Assembly (NCBI GenBank): GCA_015680685.1
Contig: MNCI01005779.1
Span: forward strand, 37,120-80,866
Origin: Gnetum montanum
Lineage: Eukaryota; Streptophyta; Gnetopsida; Gnetales; Gnetaceae
Direction of reading: 5' to 3'
Length of the DNA stretch: 43,747 nucleotides
Position 1 is the first letter of the stretch; each line of letters starts with the position of its first letter. Shown here piece after piece: positions 29,647 through 43,733 of this stretch. The translations under genes and the position numbers were made by a program. Below the pieces are notes generated by a model that did no database searches, was not told where the DNA came from, and saw nothing but the letters and a program-made list of their open reading frames with translations.

Positions 29647-32600
29647 TTACATTACAATCTCTAAAAATAATTGCTTCTAATTATTTTATAAATTCTACAA
29701 TATCTTTTTTCAAATGCTATAAATGAAAATCTCTAAATAATCTCATAGTATTCTAAAGTGTAGCTCTTATATGGAAAAAAATAGCAAATTGTAAAAAAAA
29801 TGTATAAGGATGTCAATGATGAAGTTTTAACCAAATATATTATTTATACTTATCTATCTTTTAACTTGCATAAAATTTACTAAATATTTCTTAAGTAAAC
29901 AAAAAATACTTGATGAATATCTTCCTCATCTACTTAGTATTTTTTTCACTGAAAAATTAACAAATTTAGAACTACAAAATCTTTTGAACCTTCATCCTCC
30001 TATGTTGTTGCTAAACCAAAAATAACAAAACCATTAAAGAAACCAATGTTTTTTAAAGATAAAATTTTATTTGCAATTCTTCCATCAATGTCAATATATC
30101 TACAATGTAAAGGACCTATTCATTTTTAAAATATTTTTTGTGATACTACTTATGTATGATTATTTCCATGTCTCTAGTATATAGGTATGTCATAAAACCA
30201 TTTTTAGGTACCACATGAATCTTTTTCGATTGTTCATCATTTTTGCAAGTTATTTCTAAGTGAGATCCTATTTATTCAAACTCTTTTCCTATTTTCAATT
30301 TGGTGTATGTAGCTTTGATGTTACTAAACATTCTATCTATCTTCTACATTATTAATAATGTTTAGGTTCACCTAGTACCCTTAAAAAATAATGTTTAAAG
30401 AAGTTATATTCATATCCTCTATAATGTTTTCAACTTCCTTAATTAAAACTTCATCCCTTTCATCCTTTATCTTTATGATATACATATATTGTAATATATA
30501 TTTTTAACATTTTTTTGTTGTACTCTTTTAAAGCTTGTGCAATCGTACATTTCATCTTTGTCTCTATTACTTCAAGTTTAGATTCACTTTTATTTTCCTC
30601 AACTTTGACTTTAATTTTAGATTTACTTTTAATTTCCTGAACTTTGGTTTCAAGTACTTTTAATTTTAGCAAAATTTATTTATTATCTTTCACAGTAGAA
30701 TTAATCTCATTTTATTCCCTCAATATTCTCCTTGAAAATTATTAACCTTTAAATAATTTCTTTATTTTACTCTTAAATATCATCCAATAATGCCATTTCG
30801 GTAACCATATACGCTCATTGTATAACTATAATTTCTTTGATTGCAAATGCCATTGGAGATATTTTTATATACTATGATGATGTCATGGTAAACTTTTTTT
30901 AATTTCTTAAGTAGATGGCTTAATATTTTCACCAACAAATCTTTACTCATAAAGTATTAATCAATTTCATCTATGACTAACCACCCTTCCTACTATTTCC
31001 TTAGATAAAATAGATGTTAAAACCATTATTACAAAAATTCCTTGATGTTAAATCCCTTATTTCAAAACCCTCATTGCAAAAATCCTTTGTGTCACAATCC
31101 TTGTTGAATCTTGTATAAGAAATTTGATGGAATGTAAAATTTTCTAAGAAAAAAATTCAAAATGTAATTTATATTAATAGATAAATAAAAATATTACATA
31201 CCCAAAGAAAAACATTACATTAATAAAGATAAAATAGATATTAATAATCAACCAGACATTGGCCATTAGATTAGAAGAAAAGAAAAATTTCAAAAAAAAA
31301 ATAAAAATAACATTTACATAGGATAGTGATCCTAAAGATAGAAAAACATAAATTCAAAGAAACATTAGATGATATAGAACATTCATCAAGGTCACTATCA
31401 ATCTTATGTGAAAGTCAAAGGGACAAGGTTATGGTAAGAGAGCTATGCATCCTATGTAGAGGGGACTGCAAACCAATTAAAAGCCTAAGGATGAAGCATA
31501 CTACTAGTGCAAAGAGGAGTTATATGTGAGTCCTTGTATCTATAGTATTTAATGATATAGTATTATAGTGAACAACACATGTTTCTCATCATCTTTAAAG
31601 GTAAGATTTTTGATCATGTTTATAGGTGTCAATAGGTGATAGGACCCAAAGGATTTGCAAGCACTATAAAAAATCCAAGCTTTTCTAGGACCAAAATTGA
31701 TACACATGTAGTGAGTGGAAAGAGAATTTTTGCATTGGTTGAGAAAGAGGTCTACTTATGCTTTGATACCTTTAGGTTAGTTGGGCTAAGTGGTGGAAGA
31801 GATAAAGACTAGGAGGTTTTTTCATTATGGGGATTATGGTAAGGTGAAAAATGAAAAGTATAGAAGCTTTACATGAGTCAAGAAGAAAAGATTTTACTAG
31901 GAAAAATACCATCATCGGTTATAACCTACAAATAAATTAGAATAAGAAGGATATCATCACCTATATTGTCTTTCATATGGTTATCTATGAGGTACAAGAT
32001 ACTGAGGAAAATACTGTCACAATAGTGCACCAACTAAGACAATTGTGTAACCTATCTAAGAGTCATAGATGTTTATATATATTTGTATAGTGAGAAATAG
32101 TGTATAACAAGTTAGTGCCCCATAAACACTTAAGATGGATGGACTATGAGACTCAATTAGCATTAGCAAATTTATCATTAATGCTAATGAAGAGGACATG
32201 ACTACGTTGCTAGGAATTTGTTCTATAGGATGAATGTTAGAGGTGTTGATATGATGGTTCTTAGAAGGGGTGTTACTTAAGAATATTGGTTAACAATGCA
32301 ACATATCTTCCTTGGCCTAGGCTACATGATGCCACTTTTAAATAATTTAACAATAAATCAAAGTACTAACTATAAGTCTACCTTATTAATGTTTAGGTTG
32401 AAGATGGCTTACTTCATAATGAGGATTTTAATAAAGTCCTTATACTAAAAAAACGAATGCATTATTCAACTTAGCCTATTGAATTATGAAATTGATAATG
32501 CCATGAAGAAAGAGATGAAATTTTAGTATAAGATAATAGTTGATGGTTTAGAGAACTTGAATGTGATCCTTGATTATCTAGTTAGCATGCTAGTAGAAAC

Positions 32601-35600
32601 AGATTGTAAATACCACAAGCTAGAGTCTTTAGTGAGACCTTCAATAAGCTAGTTAGCATGATATTAGTAAAAGAAGTCATAAATTCCATAATCTACAAGT
32701 CATTCCAATAATAGTTATTGTTTTGTACCTTAAGCTAGCGCCCTTCACCGAAAAAGCCTTTGGTAATGTTAAAAATAGCATGTATACATTTGAGAAAGAT
32801 GTCATCTATTAGAAAAAGGGTGATAATGTGAGAAATAACCTCTAGGATTAAAAAAACCTTGCAGTCCACAATAGTAGAAAATCTTCCATCCCAATAGTGG
32901 ATGATAGTAGCATCAAGATTGAAGATGGATGAAAAGATAAGTTGTTTGATTTTTTAACATTAATAACATATTTGTATGCCTTGAAATTGTGAAAAGTCCT
33001 AGTTCTTTCTCTTAATTCATATCCTAATGAATTTTTGCTTTATTTTTTTAATCTTACTATTAAAATAACAAAAATAATAAACATATGAAAAAATTTTAAT
33101 ATATCTTATTTTAATAAGTTACAAGTATTTGCAAGCAAGATGCTACTACTTCAAAGTGCATGTAATTTATATAACATATAACAATATTTTTAAAATGTGA
33201 AAAGCAACAAAATTTTATCATGAGTCAAGGAAACTTTAGGTTGATGACATAAGCTTACTCAAAATTATAATAACAATAATAATAATAATAAAACTTTAAA
33301 AATAATCAAGAAAATTTCAAATGAAATCAATAAAAAATCAAATTTCACATATCATAATTATGCAAACTAAATAAAATTAAAACCAATGATGATAAAAAAA
33401 TATTTAAAGTAATCAATATACATATATAATAACCTATAACCTATGCACTATTGAATTTTAAAAGAACTACTATAATCTAAAATCTTGTGTAGTATTACTT
33501 ATTTAACTTAATGCTATTAAATATGTTTCAATAGGTTATTTTAAATTCATGAATTACATAATAGGGTTACATTATAGTTTTACCCAAGTGGATACAATAT
33601 ACTTATACTATTTGGTTAAAGTTTTATATCATTTACTTCTTACCACTATAGATTCTTTGTTATAGTTCTTTTATATATTTTAATGTTGAAATTCAATTAC
33701 CTTTGAAAGTTATTCTTCTATCAGTTACTATTTCCTTTATAAATAATTGATATTGCATAATTTATTTTATTATGTATATATAATGATATAACACTTTGTT
33801 GATAAATCATTCATGACCCTAACCTTGCCTAGGTCATACCACTATAACTTTTTATCATCAAACTAGAGCTTTGAGATAATTTTAATGGAAACTAAATATA
33901 TCTTAAAACATTTTTTTAAATAAATGCCTTAGCTTGATGTCTTACCTTTAATGTGACCTTGCAAATGTATCTAATATGTTCAAAAATATCAGTTTTCAAC
34001 CTTTGTTCATTATAATTGGAGCTACAATGCTTACTTTAAGAAACACTTGAAAATTTCTAGAAAAATAAAAACCTTATGAAAAAATGAGTATAAACTTCTT
34101 TTCCCATCTTGTCTAAAACCATTACTTTTTTCTTTCATAAGGAAGGTTCATTTTATGTTTTGTATCTAAGCAGAATAAAATGTGTTCTTTGTACGAAAAG
34201 AGTTCATGTGTACTCTCAAATACCTTGGGGACATATCATGTTGCATGTAATGATTATCTTCCTATGAATACATCCTTACGGTTATTACATTTCATTTCCA
34301 TTTGTTGGAGGATTTAGGCATATGAATTTGGGACAAAGAGAGGTAAGATTATTGGTATGTTCAAGAATTTTTTTTTTATTAAGATTTTGAAAGACCATAG
34401 AGCTTCTATAAAAGGCTTATTTAATTTTCTTTGTCATACTATGTTATGCTATGGTTATTGTATTCTTCCTCGCTATTACACAACTCTTTGCTATTATTTT
34501 GTTATTTTTATTATTAAGCTAAACTTTTCAAAATATTTTTCATTTTTAGCTTATTTTGTATCGAAAGTGTATTGAAATTTTGTCCAAATAATTTTATATC
34601 TTTTTGATAAAATTTATAAAATATTTAGAACCTTTTCCTAATTTTATTTGAATATTTTATGATTATTTAACTTGTCCTGGGTATAAGATGTGATTTTATT
34701 GGAATTTTGTTCAATTTTAGCTATTTTGAAATCTTTTAAATTTGAAAACATAAAATATAATAGGATAAAACTTTGTATATTATGATTATATTTGCTTATT
34801 TGGTAGTGGAAATTGCAAATCTTTAAGATGCTTCCATATACATGCAGTAGTGAGGTGTTCCTTAATGGACCTTATCCCATGGAAATAAAGGTTAAAATGA
34901 ATTTCCAACCTTGAATTTTAATTCATAAATTCATATGTGACTAAGGATTTAGCCAAGACCATAACACTAAGCAATTAACTCTAATGATGTGTGGTGATGC
35001 ATAAAAAGGACCTATCCTTCTAAACTATGTACCATAGGTTATTGAGAATGTTAGTAGTAAGACTATTGCTAAGACCCAATCATTATGAACTTGCTTAGGT
35101 TATTTAAGATGATCCAATATTAGTAAGGAGTTTAGTGAAAATTCTATCAATTTATTTCAATAGTAAGTTTCAACCAAGACCTATCCTTTGAAGATTTCTA
35201 AATTTGATATTAAATATTTAGTTTTTTTAGAACCTTTATAGTATTTCAAAGCTTTGCGGTTTTTCTTAATCTTTAATTAGAAATATTTTCTCATTCCATA
35301 TCCTTAGAATTTTGATCTAAAACCTTATATGATCCATGCATAGGGAAAATAAAATGATCCTTTTTATTTGGGGGGTTCTAAGTCCTTGTGCATTTTAATG
35401 TAAAGGGCCAAAAGGGATGAAACGTAAGAGAACAAAATAGTGCATCATTAAGGTAATAGGGGAAAATATCCTAACTAAAGAAACAAAAGGATTTAATATT
35501 CCAAATAATGTGATGATAACTATAATTTACCAATAGAGTTTCCACAAAAACTATATATGTGTACCTCTATTCTATCCACTTTTTTGGTACTCTAGTGATC

Positions 35601-38190
35601 AAGATAAGTGTGGCTTTGATATTGTCACATCCTCTTAGATTACAAAAAATCCCTAATATCATCATACTAAGTAGAATTTTTGGCTTCTACAAGCTCCCAA
35701 TAAATTTGTATGACTATGTCACAAAAGATAGACATCAATTTCACTGTTATTGATTGCTTTTAAAATCTTAGAATAAAAACTATCATTTATGTGATGCTAA
35801 CGCCAACATCAATGTGACTTGCTAGCATCACCATCATATTATCTACTAAAAACTCATTTTGAGTTCCAAATTTATCATAATTTACCTTCCAATAATTATT
35901 CTATAGCATCCTTCAGATGGCACATATTAGTTTTAGAAATTTCAAACTACTTAGAAGGCTCAAAGTGTCAACATTACCTACCAGCATTACTTGTGTAACA
36001 TGACAATAAAACTTAACTCTATATGACCTTTAACATACACTTAACATCATCTCAAAAATGTTCAACATTTATTCAATCATTGAAAATGATCCTTAGATTT
36101 CTAAATTAATAATTCAAAGTATAAAGTATCAAGTCTTATTGATGCAAGTGACACTGATGCTGTTGTCACCTAGTGTTAGCCAGTGTCACTAGCATCACTT
36201 TCCCAAAGCATGTAATTTGACCTGCCAAAAGTAAAATCCAGTTAAAAAATTCAAATTTATAATATTTTGGAAAATCCTATGTCTATAAATAACAAATTTA
36301 AAACTCATTCTAGGTCAATTTATTGAGATTTTAAAGCACTTATTCAAATTTTGAGAGATCAAGCACACTAGAATTTTCACATGTGTTACTTATGCACTTC
36401 AAGGTCATTCTAGCATCATCTGTAGTCTCTGAGCTAAATCTTGGCACTTGTATCATTGAAAACACACATGAGTACACTAACACCAACATTCGTGTCATGA
36501 AGACCAACATCAGCATTAACACCTAAATGTCACTACATCACCTCTAAAAAAATAATAGTCTTGTATCAATCCTAAATTAGTTTTGAATAGTATTGATAGA
36601 CTTTGTGTTCATCTATAAACCCATAAGAGATTAAAATCCATCATTTTTACTTTCTTTCTTCTCATAAACTATGGTTTATTCATCAAATTCCAAGCTCTAG
36701 CTTGTACCATGTACATTATAGTTCTTGGCCTTTCATAGAAGGCAAACCTTGTCATTTCATCAAATAAAGAACTATTTATTTGTTGGAAATAAAAAACATT
36801 TCAAACCCTATCCCATACTTTAACCTCTCATTTTTCATTCACTTAATGCTTCTCACTTGTTTCAAGTATGCTTATTTTACTTGTATTGCATCCTTTATCA
36901 CTCAAATTTCATCAAATTCATTATTAAGTTTTTTTCTTACTTATCTATTCCCCTATTGATTATAATCATGGTTAATAGACTAAGACCCTATTTTATTGGA
37001 TGTTTATGCCTCTTCATTTCATAATTTTTGAGCCATAAAGGGTTATATTACTCCAAAGATCATTTACAACCATGGATCATATACTTAGATGTATGATTCA
37101 TGGAGGTATTTTTGTCAATCTATCAAAGAACATTTTCTATGAACATGTTTGGCAATAGAGGAAGGGTAAAAATATTTTTATAGTATCATGAACCATTTTC
37201 ATAAAATCCCAAGGGCTTCTTTTTAGCATTTTTATATTTTCAATACTTTTACCTTTACTATATATTATTTTGTTTGTTTGTATTTGATCCTTGTTTCCAA
37301 GTGTGTAGATAATACACTCTATTAATACCATGTTTGGCAAGAATATGATTCATATCAAAACTTCCAAATCTATAGATTGATGGAGAGGAGAAAAGTTCAA
37401 TTGTTCATGACACTCATGTCTATCCATGACTACAAGTTTACATATGTCAAAAAAAATCCAACATTGCATTATCTAAGAAGAAGCTGCAAAGTATGGTTGA
37501 ATATGAAATTTTTAATAATTTTAAGGTTGTCTTGGCTAATCCCATTCATCCAATTGAGTTGAACATGTATGAAAAGATAACATTGGAAGAATATCTCTTT
37601 ATCATGAACAAGATTTAGGTACTTACCAGTGATGAAATTTAGCAAAGACACAGTATGCTAAATTACCTAGTGGATCATCCTAACATCAACTTCACTAGAA
37701 GCTAATAGTTTTAAGATTAATATAGTGAAGGTGAAGTTAGCATCAGTGTTCATGATGATAAAGAAAATAAAAATTCTTCTATTTTTATTCCCATAGAAAT
37801 TATTCATTAGCATATGACCTAGGCATCAAGTTCAATCTTGCAATACATTCACCTTATTTATTCTAATCCTATGAACCACATGTAACTTAATCCATCTACC
37901 CTATAGTCTACATTCTAATTGCTCTAACTACTGTTACTTCTTCTACCACCATCATACAACCTATTCCTTAGCACAAAAGCTATAAATTCAAAACCTTAGA
38001 TGCAAGTTCAAAATTCTAATCCTTTATTAAGTCTTTTTCAATGATTATCTAAAAAAATTTCTAGTAAAAGAATTGTTTGATTATCTTAATTTCACAACGA
38101 ATCATCAAATAAAAATTATATTTTTAGAAATCTTAGGAAGTTATCTGTAATTTAGAAAAATGAAGTACTACAAATGATATATAAAAGTTT
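29647..38190. other. AT-rich region without recognised genes
   Basis: Very AT-rich with many short homopolymers and an (AAT)n run near 33272-33290. Short ORFs exist but show no family motif: a Lys/Glu-rich one at 30460-30672 (minus), one at 31326-31529 (plus), and broken frames on the plus strand at about 31900-32700 that could be an old element. I see nothing I can name. It is probably decayed repeats. Confidence 0.45.
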
Positions 38191-38191
38191 A

Positions 38192-38271
38192 TAAAAATCA
38201 TAGCAATTCTTGTAGTGAAAATTTGAAAATTGATTAAAAATCATAGCAATTCTTGTAGTGAAAATTTGAAA
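38192..38271 (+). repeat. Tandem duplication with a 43-bp period
   Basis: The 37-base string starting taaaaatcatagcaattc occurs at 38192-38228 and 38235-38271 with no differences I can see. Confidence 0.85.
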
Positions 38272-38579
38272 GAGTATAACTCAAAACTAGCTAAGTTTAT
38301 AAACCTAAAATTTTAATTGAACCTTTCCATAGACATTATGTTTTAAATAAATCTAGTATCACATATAATGGTTGTACAATGAAGTGGAAATGATCTAATC
38401 ATTAATTGTAATTCATTTTGATAGAAATTCATGATTTATAAAATCTTCCAAATTATAAAGCTAATTTCTTCCAAACCAAAATTGATATAGAAATGACATT
38501 TTATTTACACATAACTACATATTCTAGATTTATAATACATTTAGAATCACTAAAAAATATTTTGAAATGACTAAGATAT

Positions 38580-38936
38580 GATTGATAGAGTGAATACCCC
38601 CAATTCTAATTGTTCAAATTCCAAGATTAAGTAAAAAATGATGAATGATGTTAATGAATTGATGAATTTATGATGATTCTTTTATAAAAATTTTCAAGAA
38701 ATGCCTTGGATATATATATATATGAGTGAAAAGTGGGCTAATGTTTACTTAAAATAATATAATATAGCTCTAATGATAAAAAAAGCCTTAAAATTAATAT
38801 ATACATATATGGATTAGGGTCAAAATAATACTCAACTACACATTAATTCTAAAATTATCTATATTTTATTAAAATAAACTCCCATTGTATACTAAAAATA
38901 ATAAAAATTATTATCTTCTATTCTTAAATGCCAACA
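38580..38936 (-). mobile_element. Copia 3' LTR (start certain, end approximate)
   Basis: The minus strand reads TAAGGAGGGAT|TGTTGG at 38936, a polypurine tract followed by the usual copia LTR start TGTTGG. A TATA-rich stretch lies at 38709-38724. The lower end is my guess; no second LTR is present to compare. Confidence 0.55.
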
Positions 38937-38949
38937 ATCCCTCCTTAGA
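38937..38949 (-). promoter_or_regulatory. Copia polypurine tract
   Basis: The minus strand reads CTAAGGAGGGAT directly before the LTR start and directly after the RNase H reading frame. Confidence 0.65.
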
Positions 38950-40330
38950 GTGGAAGATAATATTGATTCTTCATCTTGCTTTCTTCTTTTTTATGATGCT
39001 TTGAATTTCTATAAATTTTTTGAGGTACTCAATCTTATAAGAAAAAATAATTTTTTTAGTATGTCAGAAAGTTCCTCTTTTGAGCTAATGTGACTGGATT
39101 TGATGGTTCCTTCTTTGACTTCTAGCTTGATGAAACAGTACTTGATGATATTTTTTTTTATTTTCATAATGCACATTGTCTTGGGATAGTTGAATTACTG
39201 ATATATTGTCATAGTACAAATTTGTAGGAAGTTCAACATTGAATCCTAAGTGTGAGATTAGTTTATTTAGATATAGTATGTTTTAGAGGCATTCATCCAT
39301 GGTAATAAATTCTACTTCATAAGTGGGTAAGTTAATGGTTGATTATTTCTTTGATTTATATTATATTGAATTTTTTCCATGCATAATGAGAGCTCATGAT
39401 GTGGATTATCTATCATTATTATCTCCTAACCAATGAAAATATGAATATTCATGAAGCTTATTATCTTCTTTATTATATTAGATCCCAAATTTGTAAGTTC
39501 ATTTGACAAACTTAAGGAGATGTACAAGTTCTTGCATGTGATATTTTCTTAGCTCTTGCATGAATCTAGATAAGTATGATTTTGAATATTCTTAATCTAA
39601 TCTACTGTGGTAGATAAACTAAGTGATCCAATCATGGTTTTATCCATGCTTCCATCTATGGGAGGATTCTTGTCTTTCCTGGTTAACTTTAAACTATATA
39701 GTAAAGGATTATTGACTAGCTTCTCATTCTTTAGATTTAATTTTTCAATGGTGGAACCTACATATTTGTTTTGATGAATATTCATTTTCTTCTTATCTTA
39801 TTTTACGTCAATTACCAATAAGTATTTGAGTTCTCTAGGGTTCTTCATTTTGAAATTACTTTTCATGTCATTCTTAAAATCTTCTAGTAGCCTTTTATTA
39901 GTGGAAATAAAGATAATGTTGTCTACATATAGGCATATGATGATGAATTCATCTCTAGCCTTTTTGAAATATAGTGTTTGTTCATACATGAAATTTTGAT
40001 AATTCTTTCTAGTGAGATAGTCATTAATTATCCATAACTAATTCTTAGGTATTTTCATTAGGCCATATAGAGCATTGTTGAGTTTGCACACTTTGTTCTA
40101 TTTTTCTTTGATAACATAACCTTTGGACTAGTAGATATATACTTATTCTTTGATTGATCCATTTAGAATGTTGAATTGACATCCATTTTTTAATATCCCT
40201 ATTCTCAAATGGTGTTGCTAAATGATGAAGATGGAATTTCTTCAAAATAAGTGTTATTATTATCGTAATAAGATCCAAAAAGGGAGTTGTAATTAAGACC
40301 TAAAAGTCCATGTTGTAATAACAAACATAT
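38950..40330 (-). pseudogene. Decayed Ty1/copia reverse transcriptase-RNase H
   Basis: The 3' part of a copia pol on the minus strand. LNNALYGLMKIPKN (near 40080) is followed by QTLYFKKARDEFIIICLYVD and NIIFIS (39980-39880), where YVDD has become YVDN, then FKNDMKSNFKMKNPRELKYL. NKYVGSTIEKLNL and GSMDKTMIGSLSL follow at 39770-39610. RNase H remains include WLGDNNDR-STS and YEVEFITMDECL (39430-39290), YYDNISVIQLSQ (near 39200) and SHISSKEELSDILKK (near 39060). Frameshifts and stops are frequent. It leads straight into the polypurine tract and LTR at 38936. Confidence 0.82.
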
Positions 40331-41373
40331 CTCCTAAGGTGACCTTTGGAGGTTTTACCTAAGTTATTTATTCCTAAGCATAGAGGTTGTTTTAGCATGG
40401 AGTTGCAGAGCCAGTAAGGACAAGTAATGGGAGTTGGATGAAGTGGGACAGAAAGAGGACTGGACATCCCTTTTGGCCAATGGTAGGCTTAACTATGGTG
40501 GTAGTGTTGGATTGTCTCTAAGGGATAGATGTTGAAGGAAAAAAAGCCCAAGGAACACTTTTAGAGCATGATTCAAATACACTATTCCACATCAATAAGG
40601 CAATCTTTTCTCCTTTCATTTTGCATTTTTTCTAATATTTTCTTCACACTTAGTGTAAAATGTTACATATACTTGACATTTGCTATGTTATTGTATTATG
40701 CCTAATGTCTAACATAACATATATTTGATGTTTTCCATGACATCTGGGAATGGGATGTCACATTTGATATCAAAGAAAACCATGACCCAAGGACCTTTTA
40801 GGACCATTGGTTGACTACAACCTAAAGCTAATTATGAACCATGAAGCCATGAGCCAAGGAGAGTTATGGACCATCACCAAATGCACCGCATGTTCAAGAT
40901 GATCTCTGTAAGCCAGAACATACTTGTAATTTATTTTCAAAATAGCTACTAGAGACATAGATCTACTAAACAACAATGTGCCTTCAAGGATATCAATGAT
41001 CAAGAGTTTTGATTAAATCAAGATTCATCAATTGCAAGAGACATTGGTAAGGAAAGGATACACTAGTCTAGGTAATTCTTATTCATCTTATAATATTATT
41101 AAAATATTAATTAAATAATTTTATTTTAAAATTATCTTAGAAGGTTAGTAACTATGGGCTACATCAAGAGTTATTTTTCCTACATACCAAATCCCTTAAC
41201 TCAACACTACTCATCTTACCTAAGACCTATGCATTGATAACTTTAAGGGATTGAACCTAGCCATAAGATTGTCTTATCCCTATCCAAAAATAAGGGTATT
41301 ACCATGATACTTATAAGAAAACCAATACTCAAATAGTAATGTTTTCATATATTCTCCTTAGTACCTTGCTATG
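40331..41373. other. Unassigned region with a possible LTR end
   Basis: No gene recognised. Around 40751-40776 the plus strand reads GGGATGTCACA followed by TTTGATATCAAAGA, resembling an LTR 3' end plus a decayed iMet primer site (9 of 12 matches to TGGTATCAGAGC). An old plus-strand LTR may end at 40762. Confidence 0.35.
40763..40775 (+). promoter_or_regulatory. Possible decayed primer binding site
   Basis: TTTGATATCAAAG after GGGATGTCACA. Two of the three mismatches to the iMet site are G-to-A. No gag is readable downstream. Confidence 0.35.
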
Positions 41374-42289
41374 TGATGAGCGGCTAGGTACCCCTATGTC
41401 CAACCATGTGAAGCACAGGCGTTCACATGCAACTCAGTCGAATTCTATAAACTATAAGCACTCTACATACACTAGACCTAAATTGGAAAAACCCTTTTTT
41501 AGAATGGTCATTGTCTTCCCAACCTCACTTGTGATGTACTAGTGGCGATGGTCAAGTGAGATTGAGGCAACTGATTTTTATGGCTTTTTACTTTATATTT
41601 TGACATCTAATTAAGGTATGGAAAGTAAGAAATGAAATATTATCTAATCTATAATTATCATAATCTATATCTTAACTATTCCTAGCATAAGTATCTGATC
41701 CCACCTTCTAGGCACGTCCTAAGCATCCCCTAACCACTACTGGGTGACTAGATGTTAAGAGTCACTTGGTTGCCAAGCGTTGGGTTTATGTTCAAGATGG
41801 TCATACTTATGGCTTCTATGAACTATGAACGAGTGATAGCGATTAAAATAATAACAAGAGAAATTTAAGTAATTATCAAAGCATAAAAATATTAAACTAT
41901 TAAATGCATTAAATGACTAAATCCAAATGCTGCAACGAATGCTTGAAAGCTTGTCTTTATTGCTGTTCACGCCAATGGGCTCAGATACATCAGTGCTCGA
42001 ATAAAGGGCCAAACACCTTTCTTATACCTACTGCAAGCATTTGGAAAATATTCTAACTCTCATGGGAAAAAACTAGAAGAGCTTCGCTAAAACTAACAAA
42101 AAGGTACCTAAGTGGGGTGGAAACCCTCTTATTTATAGGCTGAAATAGGTGTTGTGTAAATGGGGCCATGTCGATGCATGGAAGGATCCATCAATAGGGC
42201 TATGTATACAGGGCCACATTGACACAGCCACGTGTACAAGGTCCTATATAGATGACCTAGTAAATGCATCGACCAATGACACTTCATCA
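41374..42289 (-). mobile_element. Element D 3' LTR (916 bp)
   Basis: Begins TGATGAGCGGCTAGGTACCCC and ends CTTCATCA, recognisably related to A-C but diverged. Minus-strand TATA box at 42131-42138, AATAAA at 41956-41961. The U3 lacks the GCGATATCGC palindromes and instead has loosely repeated gggcca/gggcta..atgtatac strings (about 42160-42250). The polypurine tract is at 42290-42300. Confidence 0.82.
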
Positions 42290-42300
42290 TGCCCCCACAA
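42290..42300 (-). promoter_or_regulatory. Polypurine tract of element D
   Basis: The minus strand reads TTGTGGGGGCA before the LTR; the hairpin AACTTG-TCCT-CGAGTT is at 42310-42325. Confidence 0.7.
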
Positions 42301-42679
42301 CTAAGTAAAAACTTGTCCTCGAGTTACTCTACAATTTGGAAGGTATGGACTTTTATTTACAACACATATGACTTGACACACACACATGACATAACATCAA
42401 TTTTACTAAGTGCTTGAGTGTACAAAGAAGGAAAAATTACAAAAATCGTGGTGTTCAAAGAAAAAATTGAACACCCTGCCAATCCTAGAGTCTCTACCAT
42501 GTAGAATGATGCGAAAATTACTGAAGAAGATCACATCGTCCCTAGTGGTAGTGGTTCTGATGGACCTTCACCAGCCTCTGGCCCATGTGGTGGCAATGGC
42601 ATCAATGATGGCTATCCCATAGCAACTACAAATTTTGGAGGCAACTAGAAAGCCTCCAAGAGGGCCCTTATTTTTTCCT

Positions 42680-43430
42680 CTTTACTTCTGGGATTGTTCA
42701 TTGTCTAGGTGGCTTCACCAATGTGTGCTGGAACTGGAACCTCCCAATGGTATGGCAGTGCTGGGAAGAGTTCTTTCAAGTTGACAAACTAGGCTACAAA
42801 CTATTTCTATTCAATGTCGAATGCTTGGATTGATGTCTGCAGCTACTAGTAGTCATTCATTGGATGGGCCAAGTTCTTTACAACCACACATTATCCTTCA
42901 AAACTCATGCAGAGAACCTTGATTTCCACATTTGCTATTTTCAATTTCTACTTTATCGTCTTGTGCGCTTGGAACTCACCATCATATAAAGAATACGAGG
43001 CAACCACTTGCTTCTCCAAATTAGACTATGGTCTCCTAGTTGTGAGCATAGCTAGGTTTACATAGCAAAGGTTGGCAAGCTCCATATACTCTAATATTTT
43101 CTCAATTTGTAGTTCCTTGAGGCAGATTTCAGCTTGATTGTAGGCATTCAACCCATCAAAGATAGGTTGCCATACCTTGCCTCCTTTTCAAAGCTGCTGG
43201 AGTGCTTAGTTCAACTTAGCCTTTGTGATTTGAATTTATTTCTCATTCCCTTCCTTTTGCAATCCCACTTGGTCCCTGTAATGATTCTCGACTTTTTCAA
43301 ATTTTAGGGCCTCATTCTTCCAAGTAGCAATTTCAATGACAAATTTCTGTTGCAAAGTTCGAACCTCCTCCATGGACAAATTTTGATTCTTATCAGCCAA
43401 CCTTCTTACATCGACACTCACCCTAGCTAG
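42680..43430 (-). pseudogene. Decayed ORF in the 3' internal region of element D
   Basis: Product unknown. The minus strand keeps one frame for roughly 250 codons with many TAG/TGA/TAA stops. It starts near 43430 with VSVDVRRLADKNQNLSMEEV, a Lys/Glu/Gln-rich stretch likely to form a coiled coil, then QPIFDGLNAYNQAEICLKEL, KILEYMELANLCYVNLA, QVVASYSLYDGEFQAHKTIK and LKELFPALPYHWEVPVPAHI. It lies between the expected pol and the 3' LTR, where some Athila-type elements carry an extra ORF, but I see no signal peptide or membrane segment and do not assign it to any family. It could also be the end of a captured host gene. Confidence 0.5.
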
Positions 43431-43733
43431 CTCTTCCTACTATTGGTGAATAAAATTTTTCATGTGCTCATTCTTAGCACCAACATTATGTAGGGGATGA
43501 ACCTTCGTGGTCAACTTGACTACGTGGCTGCTTATACATGGCCCCATCAACGCAGTGCCCAACCCCTATATATATGTCCATTGTGCTTCAATTTCTCATC
43601 ATTTTGCAAACAAATTGGGGGAAGATTTTGCCATTTTTCTACCTAACTTCTTCCCAAGCACCTACCTTCTATTGCGTCTCCACATCAACCAATCGTTGCC
43701 CTCTTAAGCACCTAGAGGTATGCTCTCAATTGT

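Noticed and set aside
30460-30672. Lys/Glu-rich 70-codon ORF
   Set aside because: Low-complexity AT-driven sequence; no motif or neighbouring gene support.
31900-32700. Possible decayed coding frames on the plus strand
   Set aside because: Several open stretches but no recognisable family motif; not enough to call a gene.
35780-36530. Loosely recurring strings such as gatgctaac, ccaacatca and tagcatcac
   Set aside because: The strings recur but without a stable unit or spacing; I cannot show a repeat family by eye.
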